DNA from: Endozoicomonas numazuensis
Lineage (GTDB): Bacteria; Pseudomonadota; Gammaproteobacteria; Pseudomonadales; Endozoicomonadaceae
DNA: 64,000 bases
NCBI RefSeq assembly: GCF_000722635.1
Contig: NZ_JOKH01000005.1
Span: forward strand, 176,463 to 240,462
Reading direction: 5' to 3'
The notes below the pieces were generated by a model. The model worked only from the letters and a program-made list of their open reading frames with translations. It had not been told where the DNA came from and ran no database searches. The translations under genes and the position numbers were made by a program. Positions 35,566-44,338 of this stretch are shown here, one piece after another. Numbering within the stretch: position 1 is the first letter of the stretch; the number at the start of each line of letters is the position of its first letter.

Positions 35566-36098
35566 ATCCTCATATGAAATCTCGGTTACTTAAGCGAAAG
35601 TTTCAATCACTGGAGTATATAGAACAATTTATTGGCCACTACCAGCAGTTTCTTGATACTGGCCTAAGTGCGTTGACCTCGTATAAGGATTACAAGAAAC
35701 AGAATCCTACTTTTGTTCCAACCAAACTGATGGATACGGATGAGTGGCTATGGGATATAAAAGTCAGGCCCAATTTTTTGCGCATGCATTCTTCTTCTGT
35801 CAAAGCTATGAATTTTGCAAAAAAAAACAATATGGATTATGTCGATGGTCTGGCCGGTGACATGAGAGGACTAAGCAGAAGCATGGATGGTATCCGGGAA
35901 GCCTTTATGGATATTCTCGATCCTTCAGTCAAGGAGGAGTATCTGTCTTTATGGAAAATTACCAGCAGGGAGGCTAGGAACATCGAGAAAACGATAAATC
36001 AATGGTGGAAAGAAGATTCAATACTTAAAGAATCAATTACTGGCCCTATTGATGAGCAAGAGTTGAAGAATTATTTACAACCAGGGGAGAGTCTTTAG
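35562..36098 (+). CDS. Candidate immunity protein for the upstream toxin-like gene
   Basis: This protein of about 178 residues starts at ATG 35562, which overlaps the toxin gene's TGA (ATGA), a common coupling of effector and immunity genes. It is helical and charged, with no signal peptide, so it would act in the cytoplasm. No family is recognised (LKRKFQSLEYIEQFIGHYQQF, MRGLSRSMDGIREAFMDIL). The immunity role is inferred from position, size and coupling only. Confidence 0.45.
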   Translation: MNPHMKSRLLKRKFQSLEYIEQFIGHYQQFLDTGLSALTSYKDYKKQNPTFVPTKLMDTDEWLWDIKVRPNFLRMHSSSVKAMNFAKKNNMDYVDGLAGDMRGLSRSMDGIREAFMDILDPSVKEEYLSLWKITSREARNIEKTINQWWKEDSILKESITGPIDEQELKNYLQPGESL

Positions 36099-36166
36099 TC
36101 ATTATCTGGTCATTTCTGATAGCCGTAGTTAGATTAGCAAAGCTTACTCTGACAGAGGTTACTTTT

Positions 36167-36445
36167 ATGCCAAATATCACCGATTTGAGAGTGCAGTTAG
36201 AAAAAACGATAAAAGCCCTCGAGTCAAAACAAAAAGCATCCGGCGAGCGCATTTTTGGCCAATATCTCGAAAGTTATAGAGATACATTGCTTGCAATAGA
36301 CTCTGGGGCTCCACAAAGTGAAGTTAATCGACTTGCTAACAAACTATTGAACTGTGCCAGAGGCTATATGGAGACCAGCAGTAATTATCAACAAGGTTTT
36401 CTAAATGAGATGGGGAAGACTGAGAAAATAGTTAAAAATCTGTAA
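36167..36445 (+). CDS. Small helical hypothetical protein
   Basis: A GAGG site precedes ATG 36167 in this 92-residue protein. The sequence is mostly amphipathic helix (LRVQLEKTIKALESKQKASG, VNRLANKLLNCARGYMETSS). It follows the toxin/immunity pair by 68 bases and may be a second immunity or accessory protein. No family is recognised. Confidence 0.45.
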   Translation: MPNITDLRVQLEKTIKALESKQKASGERIFGQYLESYRDTLLAIDSGAPQSEVNRLANKLLNCARGYMETSSNYQQGFLNEMGKTEKIVKNL

Positions 36446-36668
36446 TTAGAATAAATTGCACCAGAGCCAGTCCCTGGGGTTCACCGAGAACCATCTGAAA
36501 GCTTCCGTGCAGTCTAATGATCTCAGTCTTCACGAAGCCCCTATCGTCATTGGTCACCCTAAAGACAATGCAGTTGTCTGGTTTTTCTGGCTGAGCGCCC
36601 ACAGAAAAGGAACCCTGCTTTTCAAGTCTGGAGAAATTAACAAGTAAAAATATAATCTATTTTACAAA
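36446..36668. other. Region with a doubtful short frame
   Basis: About 220 bases follow the small helical gene. A 63-codon TTG-started frame at 36456-36647 is open, with no supporting motif. It may be a fragment of a broken gene; I cannot assign it. Confidence 0.25.
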
Positions 36669-36797
36669 TTACTGAACCGTCGATAATTCATTGAGAATCT
36701 TTTCCTGACCAAAAACACGAGCAAATTCTTCAGCTGTCTGCCCGGCATTATTTTGCTGCCGGGTATCACATTCACTTTTCATTAACCGGTAAGTCAT
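36669..36797 (-). pseudogene. Ankyrin-repeat gene fragment
   Basis: On the minus strand a 42-codon piece contains NNAGQTAEEFARVFGQEKIL, the typical last ankyrin repeat of bacterial ankyrin proteins (N.aGqTA.e.A...g...i...L), then a stop at 36669-36671. Everything upstream of the repeat is gone, so it is the tail of a lost ankyrin-repeat gene. Confidence 0.6.
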
Positions 36798-36810
36798 TTT
36801 TCAACTCACC

Positions 36811-37359
36811 CCGAAAGATGGCGGCCATCGTTTATCCCGATTGATCTCGGATCTATTTGAACTCTCAAAGCTGGAGTCAGGAAGTAAAAAGCCTGACTTT
36901 GAACATTTTCTTTTAGCTGAATTGATGTATGACACTGTTCAAAGTTTCAGACTGACGTTGAAAGAGCGGGGCATTTCTCTGTCCATTGAGTGCAATGAGA
37001 GCCAGACACAGGTGTTTGCTGATATCGGAATGATTCAGAGGGTGTTTGATAATCTGCTGAAGAATGCCATTACCCATACGCCTGAAAATGGATCGATTAG
37101 AATTCGTCTGAGGGCAGCAGATAAAGGCGTTAATGTGACGGTAGAAGATACGGGCAGGGGTATTGACGAGAAAGATTTGCCGTGAATATTTAATCGTTTC
37201 TATCAGGCTTCGCTGGCTGCTGAACATCGAAAAAAGCCCGGAGGGATCGGTCTGGGACTGGCCATTGTTAAGAGAATTCTTGAATTGCATGGTAGCCAGA
37301 TAAAAGTAACCAGTCGATTGAGAGAGGGGACTGCTTTCCGGTTTACTCTGCCTGTTTAG
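36811..37359 (+). pseudogene. Truncated histidine kinase with an in-frame stop
   Basis: Translation shows the helix after the missing H-box (RLSRLISDLFELSKLES), an N-box (RVFDNLLKNAITHTPENGSI), G1 (VEDTGRGI) and, after a TGA at 37183-37185, IFNRFYQ, GIGLGLAIVKRILELHG (G2) and the closing GTAFRFTLPV. The stop falls where such kinases usually have Arg, His or Tyr (DLP-x-IF.RFY); Arg CGA to TGA would explain it. The sensor and phosphoacceptor regions are missing. Clearly decayed. Confidence 0.85.
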
Positions 37360-37411
37360 ACGCTCGCTGCTCATCTACCCTTAATTGATGAATCTCGAAT
37401 GAGCTCAAGAC

Positions 37412-39682
37412 ATGGATGGTTTTGATGCGGGGGCGAAAGGAAAGCCCCTTTTACCCGTGGGTGACACTGAAGCGAACAGAGCCTCGAAGAAAGATGAAGA
37501 GTCGTCTCAAGCCTGTAAGCCCAAAATCCCGAAAGCTCCTGAAACCACTGAAGAGAGTACCCCAAGGGAAAAGGCGGTTGATGAGCGCAGCATCAATGAG
37601 TTGCCTGAAGTGCTCACTAATATTGAGTGGTTTGAATTTTCTGCAGAGGCCAACCCTAAAGAACTAAGTCTGCTCAGGACGAAGCATTACTGTGCAATGC
37701 AAGAGCTGGAAGCTACCGCTGCAGCGATTGATGTAATGGGGCAGCAAGAAAAGAAAGGTGGGCAAAAGAAGAAAGCTCACCGAAAAGAGATGCTTCAGAG
37801 AATGGATCTCCCTAAAGGCTTCAGGGCAAAACGCTGCAAAATTCTTTTTGATTTTGGCCACAACCTGACTCAGTTGGGGCAATTAGAAGAGGCTCAAACT
37901 GTCCTTTATCAGGCTTTAAAGGATGTTGATGCCTCACCCCAAATGGCTGCTGACATCGCCTATTCCCTCTTTATGAATTACAGCCTGGCCGGCGATTGCT
38001 GCAACGCTTTGACTCAACTTCAGCTCAGCATCCGACATGGAAACAATCATGCTCTATGGGAAATAGCTTTGATCCGGTTAGGTCTGGTTAAAGAATATCA
38101 GGCGTTTTCAGATCCAGAAAAAGCGCTTTCAGCTCTGGATGATTTGGCATTGCATATCAGAGAATTGAAGGAGGCGAAGAGTCCGGAAGCGTTCCTCTAT
38201 GCAGATACTGCAGATACCGGGTCGATGGTGGAGGGGATCTGGGAAGCATTTCGTCCTGTTCTTGAGAAAGCGCGAAATCGGGGAGATATGGAAAAACAAC
38301 TGCTCAAGATTCTGCGTGTGGAAAAAAGCGATCAGACCGAGAGAGACCTTCAGGAGTTACTTGAGCTTTTCAGAGATTTATCGCTGTCTATCCATAGTCA
38401 GGAAATACGGCCTCTGGTTAATTTCTATTCTCATTTTGGACGTCCTGCTGTTGAAAGGCTCTGGAAGTTCTGGACTGAAAAAGATGAAATGATTGAGTTA
38501 GTGGAGTCTGACACTGAGACTTCAAAACTCAGTCAACTGAAACATCTGCTTTCATCGGAGTTTTCCCAGGAAGAGCTGAGAATACTCATACCGCTAGGAT
38601 CTGGTGAAAGTCTGGTTGAAGTGCTTGATACCTTCATTAATCAAAACATTTATGATTTTCGGGAATTGTTAAAGGTAGCCATATTGGCTCAGGACTCAAT
38701 CACTGAACCTGCTCCTCACCTGGAATTAGACCTGAAAAAGCTGACTCATCAGGCACATAATGACCCCGAAAGTGATCACCGGTTATCTGCCATGAGTGTG
38801 TCAGCTTCTCCGGTATTGTGGGCCCGGGATTGTCTTAGAATCATGAAGGAGATGGACTTTGGATTTGATCTGACGGCTGCTTTTGTCAGGGCTGAATGCT
38901 TGAGAAGGCAAAATCCTGCGCTGGGTTTATATCTTATGGGGCTGTGCCACTTGCATCCTGCAAATGGCTCCTTTGCCAAGGCTCTTCCCCTGATCGATGA
39001 AGCAGCACTGGTACATGATAATCCTGTGGCGATGGTCTGGATGGGCGATGCAGTTTGTATGAGAGGATCCAGCACTGAACCTTCCAAAGCCCATTTCCAG
39101 AAAGCATTAAAATATTATTTGCGAGCAGGCAGATTTGGCTCTGCAGCGGGTTATATTCGAGCCGCTGACCTGTTGTTAAGTAAGGTGGTAAACGACACGA
39201 GCCTTTACGATTATTGTTCACAATATTTTGAAAAAGCCCTGGAGCTGGCCAAAGATCAGGGGGAGTTTGAAGAAGCTCGTTACTGCAGGGCGATGGCAGA
39301 ACTGTGCCGAGAGACATATCTGCTGGAAGAACAGAAGAAGCCAAAGAAGACGGATACGGGTGGAAGCACTGGAAAAGGCAACGGAAGCCCTGATGAAAAA
39401 GATTCTGAAGTGACTTTGCAAGAGGAGGGTTTGAAAAGTCACTCCAGAGAGGAAGAAATTTCACAAACTCCGGAACCAAAAGTCGAAACCGCTGTGGCTT
39501 CGAAAGAAAGAAAACCGGCTAAAAAACCGTTGGTAGCCAAAGAGTTCTGGAAGCAGTTGAATGTGATCGATGGCTTGATCAGTGAAGAGCAATACACAGA
39601 AGCCATGGGCGCACTTAAATCGCTCCAGAAAAAGAAACTGACACCGCTGCATTCGTCCTACCTTCTGCAGAAGAAAGCCTGA
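37412..39682 (+). CDS. TPR-like hypothetical protein, N-terminal 756 residues
   Basis: Residues 1-65 are Lys/Glu/Pro/Ser-rich and probably disordered; helical repeat pairs follow, resembling TPR or Sel1 motifs, such as DFGHNLTQLGQLEEAQTVLYQAL and LFMNYSLAGDCCNALTQLQLS, then YLRAGRFGSAAGYIRAADLLL near residue 575. A Lys/Glu/Ser-rich linker lies around 640-710. No catalytic motif is seen. The frame ends at TGA 39680-39682, but the same frame reopens at once and continues to 40087 with similar helical sequence, so the gene is probably one of about 891 codons with a nonsense mutation. A cytoplasmic or secreted scaffold is possible. Confidence 0.6.
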   Translation: MDGFDAGAKGKPLLPVGDTEANRASKKDEESSQACKPKIPKAPETTEESTPREKAVDERSINELPEVLTNIEWFEFSAEANPKELSLLRTKHYCAMQELEATAAAIDVMGQQEKKGGQKKKAHRKEMLQRMDLPKGFRAKRCKILFDFGHNLTQLGQLEEAQTVLYQALKDVDASPQMAADIAYSLFMNYSLAGDCCNALTQLQLSIRHGNNHALWEIALIRLGLVKEYQAFSDPEKALSALDDLALHIRELKEAKSPEAFLYADTADTGSMVEGIWEAFRPVLEKARNRGDMEKQLLKILRVEKSDQTERDLQELLELFRDLSLSIHSQEIRPLVNFYSHFGRPAVERLWKFWTEKDEMIELVESDTETSKLSQLKHLLSSEFSQEELRILIPLGSGESLVEVLDTFINQNIYDFRELLKVAILAQDSITEPAPHLELDLKKLTHQAHNDPESDHRLSAMSVSASPVLWARDCLRIMKEMDFGFDLTAAFVRAECLRRQNPALGLYLMGLCHLHPANGSFAKALPLIDEAALVHDNPVAMVWMGDAVCMRGSSTEPSKAHFQKALKYYLRAGRFGSAAGYIRAADLLLSKVVNDTSLYDYCSQYFEKALELAKDQGEFEEARYCRAMAELCRETYLLEEQKKPKKTDTGGSTGKGNGSPDEKDSEVTLQEEGLKSHSREEEISQTPEPKVETAVASKERKPAKKPLVAKEFWKQLNVIDGLISEEQYTEAMGALKSLQKKKLTPLHSSYLLQKKA

Positions 39683-40087
39683 TTGTGTCTGAATCAAGTG
39701 AAAAATCTTTTGCCTGAACCTCAGGAAAGGGCGCTTCTGATTGAGAAAGGTTTGAGCTTTTGTTGTGAAGGGATCAACAGGCTGTCAGGTCTAAACCTGA
39801 ATAAAGAGAACCTGGGGCAAGTCAAGCTGACAGCAGGAGATGTCTCTGAAGAGCATACAAGATGTCTGGGCTCTTTGATCAGCACGGCTTGTAAACTGCT
39901 GAATTTGAATGCAGATCTGGGCACTGCCAGAAAACTGATGGCGCCAGGGCATGGAAAGCTTTTTCGCGTGGCTGATGCGGTTAATCCGAACCGTCTGAAC
40001 AAGCGATTGAAAGGACAGCAATATACACAGAGCAAGCTTCAGGTGGTGGATGAAGAAACTTTCAAAGCCATGCAAGCTGCTCTGTGA
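39683..40087 (+). pseudogene. In-frame continuation of the TPR-like gene after a TGA
   Basis: 134 codons in phase with 37412-39682 begin directly after its TGA. The junction reads LLQKKA, stop, LCLNQVKNLLPEPQERALL, which continues a helix-turn-helix repeat smoothly if the stop was once Arg (CGA). There is no ribosome-binding site or ATG before it, so it is probably not a separate gene. It ends 8 bases before the convergent ferritin gene. Confidence 0.6.
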
Positions 40088-40094
40088 AAGATGT

Positions 40095-40631
40095 TTATAC
40101 CGCAGTTACAGGCGGCATTGATGCGACCAGTTTGGCCACTTCCTGATCGATGAAATAGAGCCCTTTGCCTTCAAAACCAATCATATCGATTTTATCCAGA
40201 ATACCCTTGAACAGTTTTTCTTCTTCGTGCTGCTCGGATACATACCATTGCAGGAAATGAAAGGTACTGTAGTCCTTCTCAGTGAACGCAGTGTGTGCCA
40301 GCTCGTTGATACAGCGGGTGACTTCGCACTCATGCTCGTAAGTACGCAGGAAGATCTCCCTGACAGATTCATATTGGTGTGGTGGCGCATTGATGGCACC
40401 AATGATCGCCATGGCGCCGGTTTCATTGACATAGTTAAACAGCTTCTGCATATGTTCCATTTCTTCCTGAGCATGGCGGCGCAGAAACTCATTGCAGCCA
40501 TCCAGCCCCTGGGCTTCACACCAGGAGGCCATCTGCAGATAAAGGTTGGAGGAGTAAAACTCCAGATTTATCTGGTCGTTGAGCTTGTCGACCATGGTTT
40601 GAGTCAGCATGGGTCTAACCTGTTCGTCCAA
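40095..40631 (-). CDS. ftnA: Ferritin (non-heme, FtnA-type)
   Basis: This 178-residue iron-storage protein closely resembles E. coli Ftn[40 protein letters not shown] (ferroxidase Glu and His), [14 protein letters not shown] and [23 protein letters not shown], ending in [10 protein letters not shown]. An extra N-terminal seven residues precede the usual start. It assembles as a 24-mer shell that oxidises and stores iron, fitting the iron theme of the window. It converges on the split TPR-like gene. Confidence 0.95.
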   Translation of the reverse strand: MDEQVRPMLTQTMVDKLNDQINLEFYSSNLYLQMASWCEAQGLDGCNEFLRRHAQEEMEHMQKLFNYVNETGAMAIIGAINAPPHQYESVREIFLRTYEHECEVTRCINELAHTAFTEKDYSTFHFLQWYVSEQHEEEKLFKGILDKIDMIGFEGKGLYFIDQEVAKLVASMPPVTAV

Positions 40632-40717
40632 AAAAGCGAATTATAACGGCTTGATGCCGAAGGTGAACAATCAGAGTATGCTTTCGTCTTTTCCCGAAGT
40701 TGTTAGCAGACATTGTC

Positions 40718-41404
40718 ATGACCACCCCTTTCGATCATCCTGATACGCTCTATTTCAAAATGAAAACAGCCTGTGCAGATGACTGGTACCGTTATTGTCA
40801 CCATGAATTTGTTCAGGGTATTGCTGACGGCACTCTGCCTCTTGATAGCTTCAAACATTATTTGCAGCAGGATTACCTGTTTCTGATCCACTTTTCCAGA
40901 GCGTATGCTCTGTCCATCTATAAGGCCGATAATCTTGAGGATATGAGAGCTGCTTCTGCGTCTGTTGCCGGTATTCTGTCAGAGATGAATCTCCATCTGG
41001 AGTATTGTGTCCAGTGGGGTATGACCGAACAGGACGTTGTGGGTCAACCGGAAGCCCAGGCTAATATGGCCTATACCCGCTATGTACTTGAGCGAGGTAT
41101 GGCGGGTGATATTCTGGATCTTCAAACAGCACTGTCGCCTTGCTCTGTCGGATATGCAGAAATTGGCTACAGGCTGATCAACGATCCGGCTACTAAAAAA
41201 GAAGGTAATCCTTACTGGCAGTGGATTCAGACGTATGGAGGCGATGAATTTGTGCAGGGAGCGTTAAAACAGATTGAGGCAATTGAGAAGCTGGCTGTCA
41301 GTCGTTATTCAGAGGGGCGTTTAGAGTCGCTCTGTCAGACATTTAAAGAAGCTACTCGTCTGGAAGTGGGTTTTTGGGATATGGGCTTGAATCAGAGCTT
41401 TTGA
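40718..41404 (+). CDS. tenA: Thiaminase II / aminopyrimidine aminohydrolase TenA
   Basis: This protein of about 228 residues releases the hydroxymethylpyrimidine moiety from aminopyrimidine breakdown products of thiamine for salvage. The active-site Cys sits in LSPCSVGYAEIG (Cys142 from this start), and the TenA opening LYFKMKTACADDWY and QDYLFLIHFSRAYAL are present. ATG 40718 is chosen; a TTG at 40700 would add six residues. It is isolated from the thiD-thiZXY operon 10 kb away but belongs to the same pathway. Confidence 0.9.
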   Translation: MTTPFDHPDTLYFKMKTACADDWYRYCHHEFVQGIADGTLPLDSFKHYLQQDYLFLIHFSRAYALSIYKADNLEDMRAASASVAGILSEMNLHLEYCVQWGMTEQDVVGQPEAQANMAYTRYVLERGMAGDILDLQTALSPCSVGYAEIGYRLINDPATKKEGNPYWQWIQTYGGDEFVQGALKQIEAIEKLAVSRYSEGRLESLCQTFKEATRLEVGFWDMGLNQSF

Positions 41405-42083
41405 GTTTTTTCTGGCAGGCTGGGTTTTTAAGTCTACTCAGCCTGCCTGTGGATAATAGATTGCCATGGAACGGTATCATGTAGATTAAAAATTCTTATT
41501 ATTGGAATATCTATTCGGATAATTCTGTCTTTTTCCTGATCTTATTTTTTTTAGACCTCTGCTGGTGTTTGTACTTATAGGCATTAAGGCTGAATGTGTC
41601 GTAGAAATTCTATCTGCATATATCTTACATAGATGCTTCGTGTGACAGGGTATAGCAACCCCCCCATCTTATTCATAATAAGGTTGTAGTCGTTTATTTT
41701 TAATCCGTATGGACCCTTATGAAGAGGTTTTTGCGCGCTTTGTAAAACCACTTTTACTAAGAATTGAAAAAACTTACTTAACTTGTTGTGTTAAATATTT
41801 ATTACAAAAAAGCATATTCAAGAGTTCAATAGGTAGATGCATCCTGTCGATGTGGCTGCGGGTTAGTGTTTGTACGTTTGTGTGTAGGTGTATATCGAGA
41901 GCAACTCTAAATCTTGGATGGGTCTATCACTTTTAGTGATATGACGATTGTCCCATAAGTTATAAGAATCCGCATATAACTGCTCGATCACTGAATCATT
42001 TTTAATAGTTCGTGATCACATATTAAAAGCAGAAACGATCTACACCACACAACACAACACATTGAGTCAGGAGTCTAGTGACC
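41405..42083. other. Long AT-rich leader upstream of the porin
   Basis: These 679 bases between tenA and the porin hold a possible hairpin right after tenA (ggcaggctg with cagcctgcc, 41416-41449) without a clear T-run. A 75-codon frame at 41709-41936 has no supporting motif and low-complexity content; I consider it spurious. The porin ribosome-binding site (CAGGAG, 42068-42073) is at the end. The region probably contains a complex porin promoter or untranslated leader. Confidence 0.5.
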
Positions 42084-43172
42084 ATGCAGAAGAAACTGCT
42101 TGCCGCTGTAGTAGCATCCCTCGTTGCCGGTCAGGCGATGGCCCTGGAAGTTTATAACGACGACGTAAACAGCCTGGAAATTGGCGGTAAAATCGGCGTT
42201 AAAACTGTTAAGAGCAACGGTTCCGACGCTGAGATGAAAGATGCCAGCCCGCGTATCAACTTCAAGTACGCGCACAAGTTTGCAAGCGGCTGGACCGGTT
42301 CTGCAGTTGCAGAGTGGGGCTTCTACGCAGTTGACGGTGACAATGAAGATCAGTTCTTCAACCGTCTGGGTAACGTTGGCCTGAGCCACGACACATACGG
42401 TGCCTTCACTGCAGGTAAAGCATGGTCCGTTACTTATGACGTATCCGGCTGGACTGATGCCTTCGCTATCGGCGGTGGTGCTGCTTCCGGTATCTACAGC
42501 GGCCGTGCTGAGGCAATGGGCAAAGCTGACATGAATCACGACAACGGTGATCAGGACGGTACCGCACGTGCTGACGACGTTATTCAGTACCGTAACAGCT
42601 TCGGTGGTCTGAATGTTGGTGTACAGTACCAGCTGAAAGGCAAGGCTGGCGACAACTACAATCGTGACTCCGGCTACGGTGTTGCTCTGAGCTACGACCT
42701 GCCAATGGGTCTGTCTCTGGGTGCTACCTACAACGAAACCAAGTACGCTGAAGACTTGTCTTCTCTGGCAATCTACAACAATACTGACAAATCTACTTCT
42801 GCTACTGCTGGTGCCAAGTTCGAAAACGAAGCTCTGTACCTGGCAGCTGTCTACGGTCAGTTTGAAAACAAGGTTGCTATCGATAACACTATGGCCAAGA
42901 AAGCTACTGGTGTTGAACTGTACGGTAAGCTGGCCCTGCCTCAGGTTGTTGACGGTTTCTACCTGCAGTCTGGCTTGAACCAGTTGTCTGCTGACGACAC
43001 CTTCACTGGTGTCAAGACTGACGCTGAATTCACCGACTACATGGTGGGTGCTATCTATGAAACTGGCCCAATGCAGTTCGCTTTCGAATACACCCGTGGT
43101 GAGAAAGTATCTCAAGGTGGCAAGAAAGATCTGGACGACACTTACGCTGTACAGGCTATCTACTACTTCTAG
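42084..43172 (+). CDS. Major outer-membrane porin (trimeric, Gram-negative type)
   Basis: This protein of about 362 residues has the signal peptide MQKKLLAAVVASLVAGQAMA and a barrel of alternating polar/aromatic strands ending in YAVQAIYYF, the C-terminal Phe that targets BAM. VYNDDVNSLEIGGKIGV and the GFYAVDGDNEDQFFNRLGNVGL stretch match bacterial general-diffusion porins. Codon usage is strongly biased toward preferred codons (ggt, aac, ctg), pointing to high expression. ATG 42084 is preferred over the GTG at 42078 because of spacing from the CAGGAG site. A terminator follows. Confidence 0.88.
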   Translation: MQKKLLAAVVASLVAGQAMALEVYNDDVNSLEIGGKIGVKTVKSNGSDAEMKDASPRINFKYAHKFASGWTGSAVAEWGFYAVDGDNEDQFFNRLGNVGLSHDTYGAFTAGKAWSVTYDVSGWTDAFAIGGGAASGIYSGRAEAMGKADMNHDNGDQDGTARADDVIQYRNSFGGLNVGVQYQLKGKAGDNYNRDSGYGVALSYDLPMGLSLGATYNETKYAEDLSSLAIYNNTDKSTSATAGAKFENEALYLAAVYGQFENKVAIDNTMAKKATGVELYGKLALPQVVDGFYLQSGLNQLSADDTFTGVKTDAEFTDYMVGAIYETGPMQFAFEYTRGEKVSQGGKKDLDDTYAVQAIYYF

Positions 43173-43239
43173 TCTGAAGCGGTTGGTTTGACAGTAAGCA
43201 GTATCTGAAGAAACGTATTTTGTTGCTTCAGGCTCTGTC

Positions 43240-43276
43240 AAAAAAGGCGAATCCCTATCCGGGGTTCGCCTTTTTT
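43240..43276 (+). terminator. Rho-independent terminator after the porin
   Basis: AAAAAGGCGAATCCC pairs imperfectly with GGGGTTCGCCTTTTTT around a short loop, followed by a T-run. Located 68 bases after the porin stop. The A-run on the left makes it work in both directions. Confidence 0.85.
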
Positions 43277-43368
43277 AATGTCCGTGTCCCTGTGAATCAC
43301 TCATCCGTTATAGGGCTTAAAGGGTCAAAAATATAAAGAGTTAAAGAAAGTCTGAAGTTCATTTCCCA

Positions 43369-44049
43369 TCAAGGTAAACTTAACTGCACTTTTTTATACA
43401 CTAACTTGCACCCTTTAAACATGCAGTGAAATCTGGCCTCGACAATAAAGACGGTAATTAAAATCAGCCCAGTTGTAATCATCACAATGCCACCCGCTGT
43501 GGCAGGTATGTCTATAGTCGTTTCCGGTGGTTCAGCAGGTGCATCCGTTTCTACAGGTGGAGCAGGAGTTTTGTCTGGTATTACCGGTGCTCCTGAGCCT
43601 GATTCTGCATTGACCTCCCGGGTTTTTAGACAATGCTTTTGGAGTGGTTCCACTCTATGGAAGTAGCAAAGGTTTTTGTCTTTGAATATCCAGTGGTTAG
43701 GTATCCGGTTTGTGTTGATAAACTCATCTGAGACTTCTTCTATTTCTTGATGTTCCTTGAAAGCCGGGGCGAAAGCACTCGTCAGCACAGTGTTGCCGTC
43801 AGGATCCAGGTATTCGCAAAGTGTCTGGTTGTTCTCCTGTTCCAGCTCAAGCCCAAAAATAAAGTCAGTGGCTTTGCAGGGGTAGTGATAAGAAGGCCCC
43901 TCTTTTCTATTGCTGGATGCGGATCTCTTTTCCAGAAGAGTGCTGATATCGTCTACTGTATTTTCGAGTAACATGGGTTGTAGAGGTAATGGGCTGGAGA
44001 AAGCGAATGGAATGATACTCAGCAAAGGAGCAAGGTAGATGCAGCGCAC
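43369..44049 (-). CDS. Exported single-pass membrane protein
   Basis: This 226-residue protein has a signal peptide (about 1-18, LAPLLSIIPFAFSS), an extracytoplasmic region with several Cys (YPCKATDF, LCEYLDPDG, NLCYFHRVE, HCLKTRE), a Pro/Glu/Thr-rich stalk (TPAPPVETDAPAEPPETTID) and a C-terminal transmembrane helix (GGIVMITTGLILITVFIV) ending in a short Cys/Lys tail. This is a type I membrane-like layout. No family is recognised. It has no close operon partner. Confidence 0.6.
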   Translation of the reverse strand: MRCIYLAPLLSIIPFAFSSPLPLQPMLLENTVDDISTLLEKRSASSNRKEGPSYHYPCKATDFIFGLELEQENNQTLCEYLDPDGNTVLTSAFAPAFKEHQEIEEVSDEFINTNRIPNHWIFKDKNLCYFHRVEPLQKHCLKTREVNAESGSGAPVIPDKTPAPPVETDAPAEPPETTIDIPATAGGIVMITTGLILITVFIVEARFHCMFKGCKLVYKKVQLSLP

Positions 44050-44169
44050 AGAATATTTCCTGTCTCATAAACACATTGATCCCTTTAATTTAGCCGGTAT
44101 TTTTATATAGCGTCGCAGTTGGCCTGCTATGTTTTGGAGCTTCAATAATCCATAATAAATGAGGTTGGA

Positions 44170-44310
44170 ATGACGCTGGCTCAAAAAGTTGAAGTTCTGG
44201 AGAGGGATATGAAAGAGTTAAAGCAGGTCGCCCGGCTCAAGGATAAAACGCTCAGTCAAATCGACAAGCTGGAACTGATGATGACCAGGCTTCTGGCGCA
44301 GAAAATCTGA
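44170..44310 (+). CDS. Short coiled-coil protein (46 residues)
   Basis: An ATG at 44170 follows a GAGG and opens a 46-codon frame, MTLAQKVEVLERDMKELK..., entirely amphipathic helix with heptad spacing and ending in LLAQKI. It lies between the exported protein and cyaY. Clean start and composition support a real small protein of unknown function; chance is not excluded. Confidence 0.5.
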   Translation: MTLAQKVEVLERDMKELKQVARLKDKTLSQIDKLELMMTRLLAQKI

Positions 44311-44338
44311 ATCAGGGAAGCTGAAGCTTCCCCGGAAC

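Noticed and set aside
36046-36252. Short minus-strand frame between the immunity candidate and the small helical gene
   Set aside because: It overlaps both plus-strand genes and has no support.
37183-39682. TGA as selenocysteine or recoded Trp
   Set aside because: Other genes in the window end normally with TGA, no selenocysteine insertion structure is visible, and the sites fit C-to-T decay.
41709-41936. 75-codon frame in the porin leader
   Set aside because: AT-rich, no motif, no clear ribosome-binding site; more likely untranslated leader.
42075-43241. 388-codon frame on the minus strand across the porin
   Set aside because: It is antisense to a codon-biased, clearly real porin with a signal peptide; the frame is open only because of the biased codons. 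No ribosome-binding site or family was seen.
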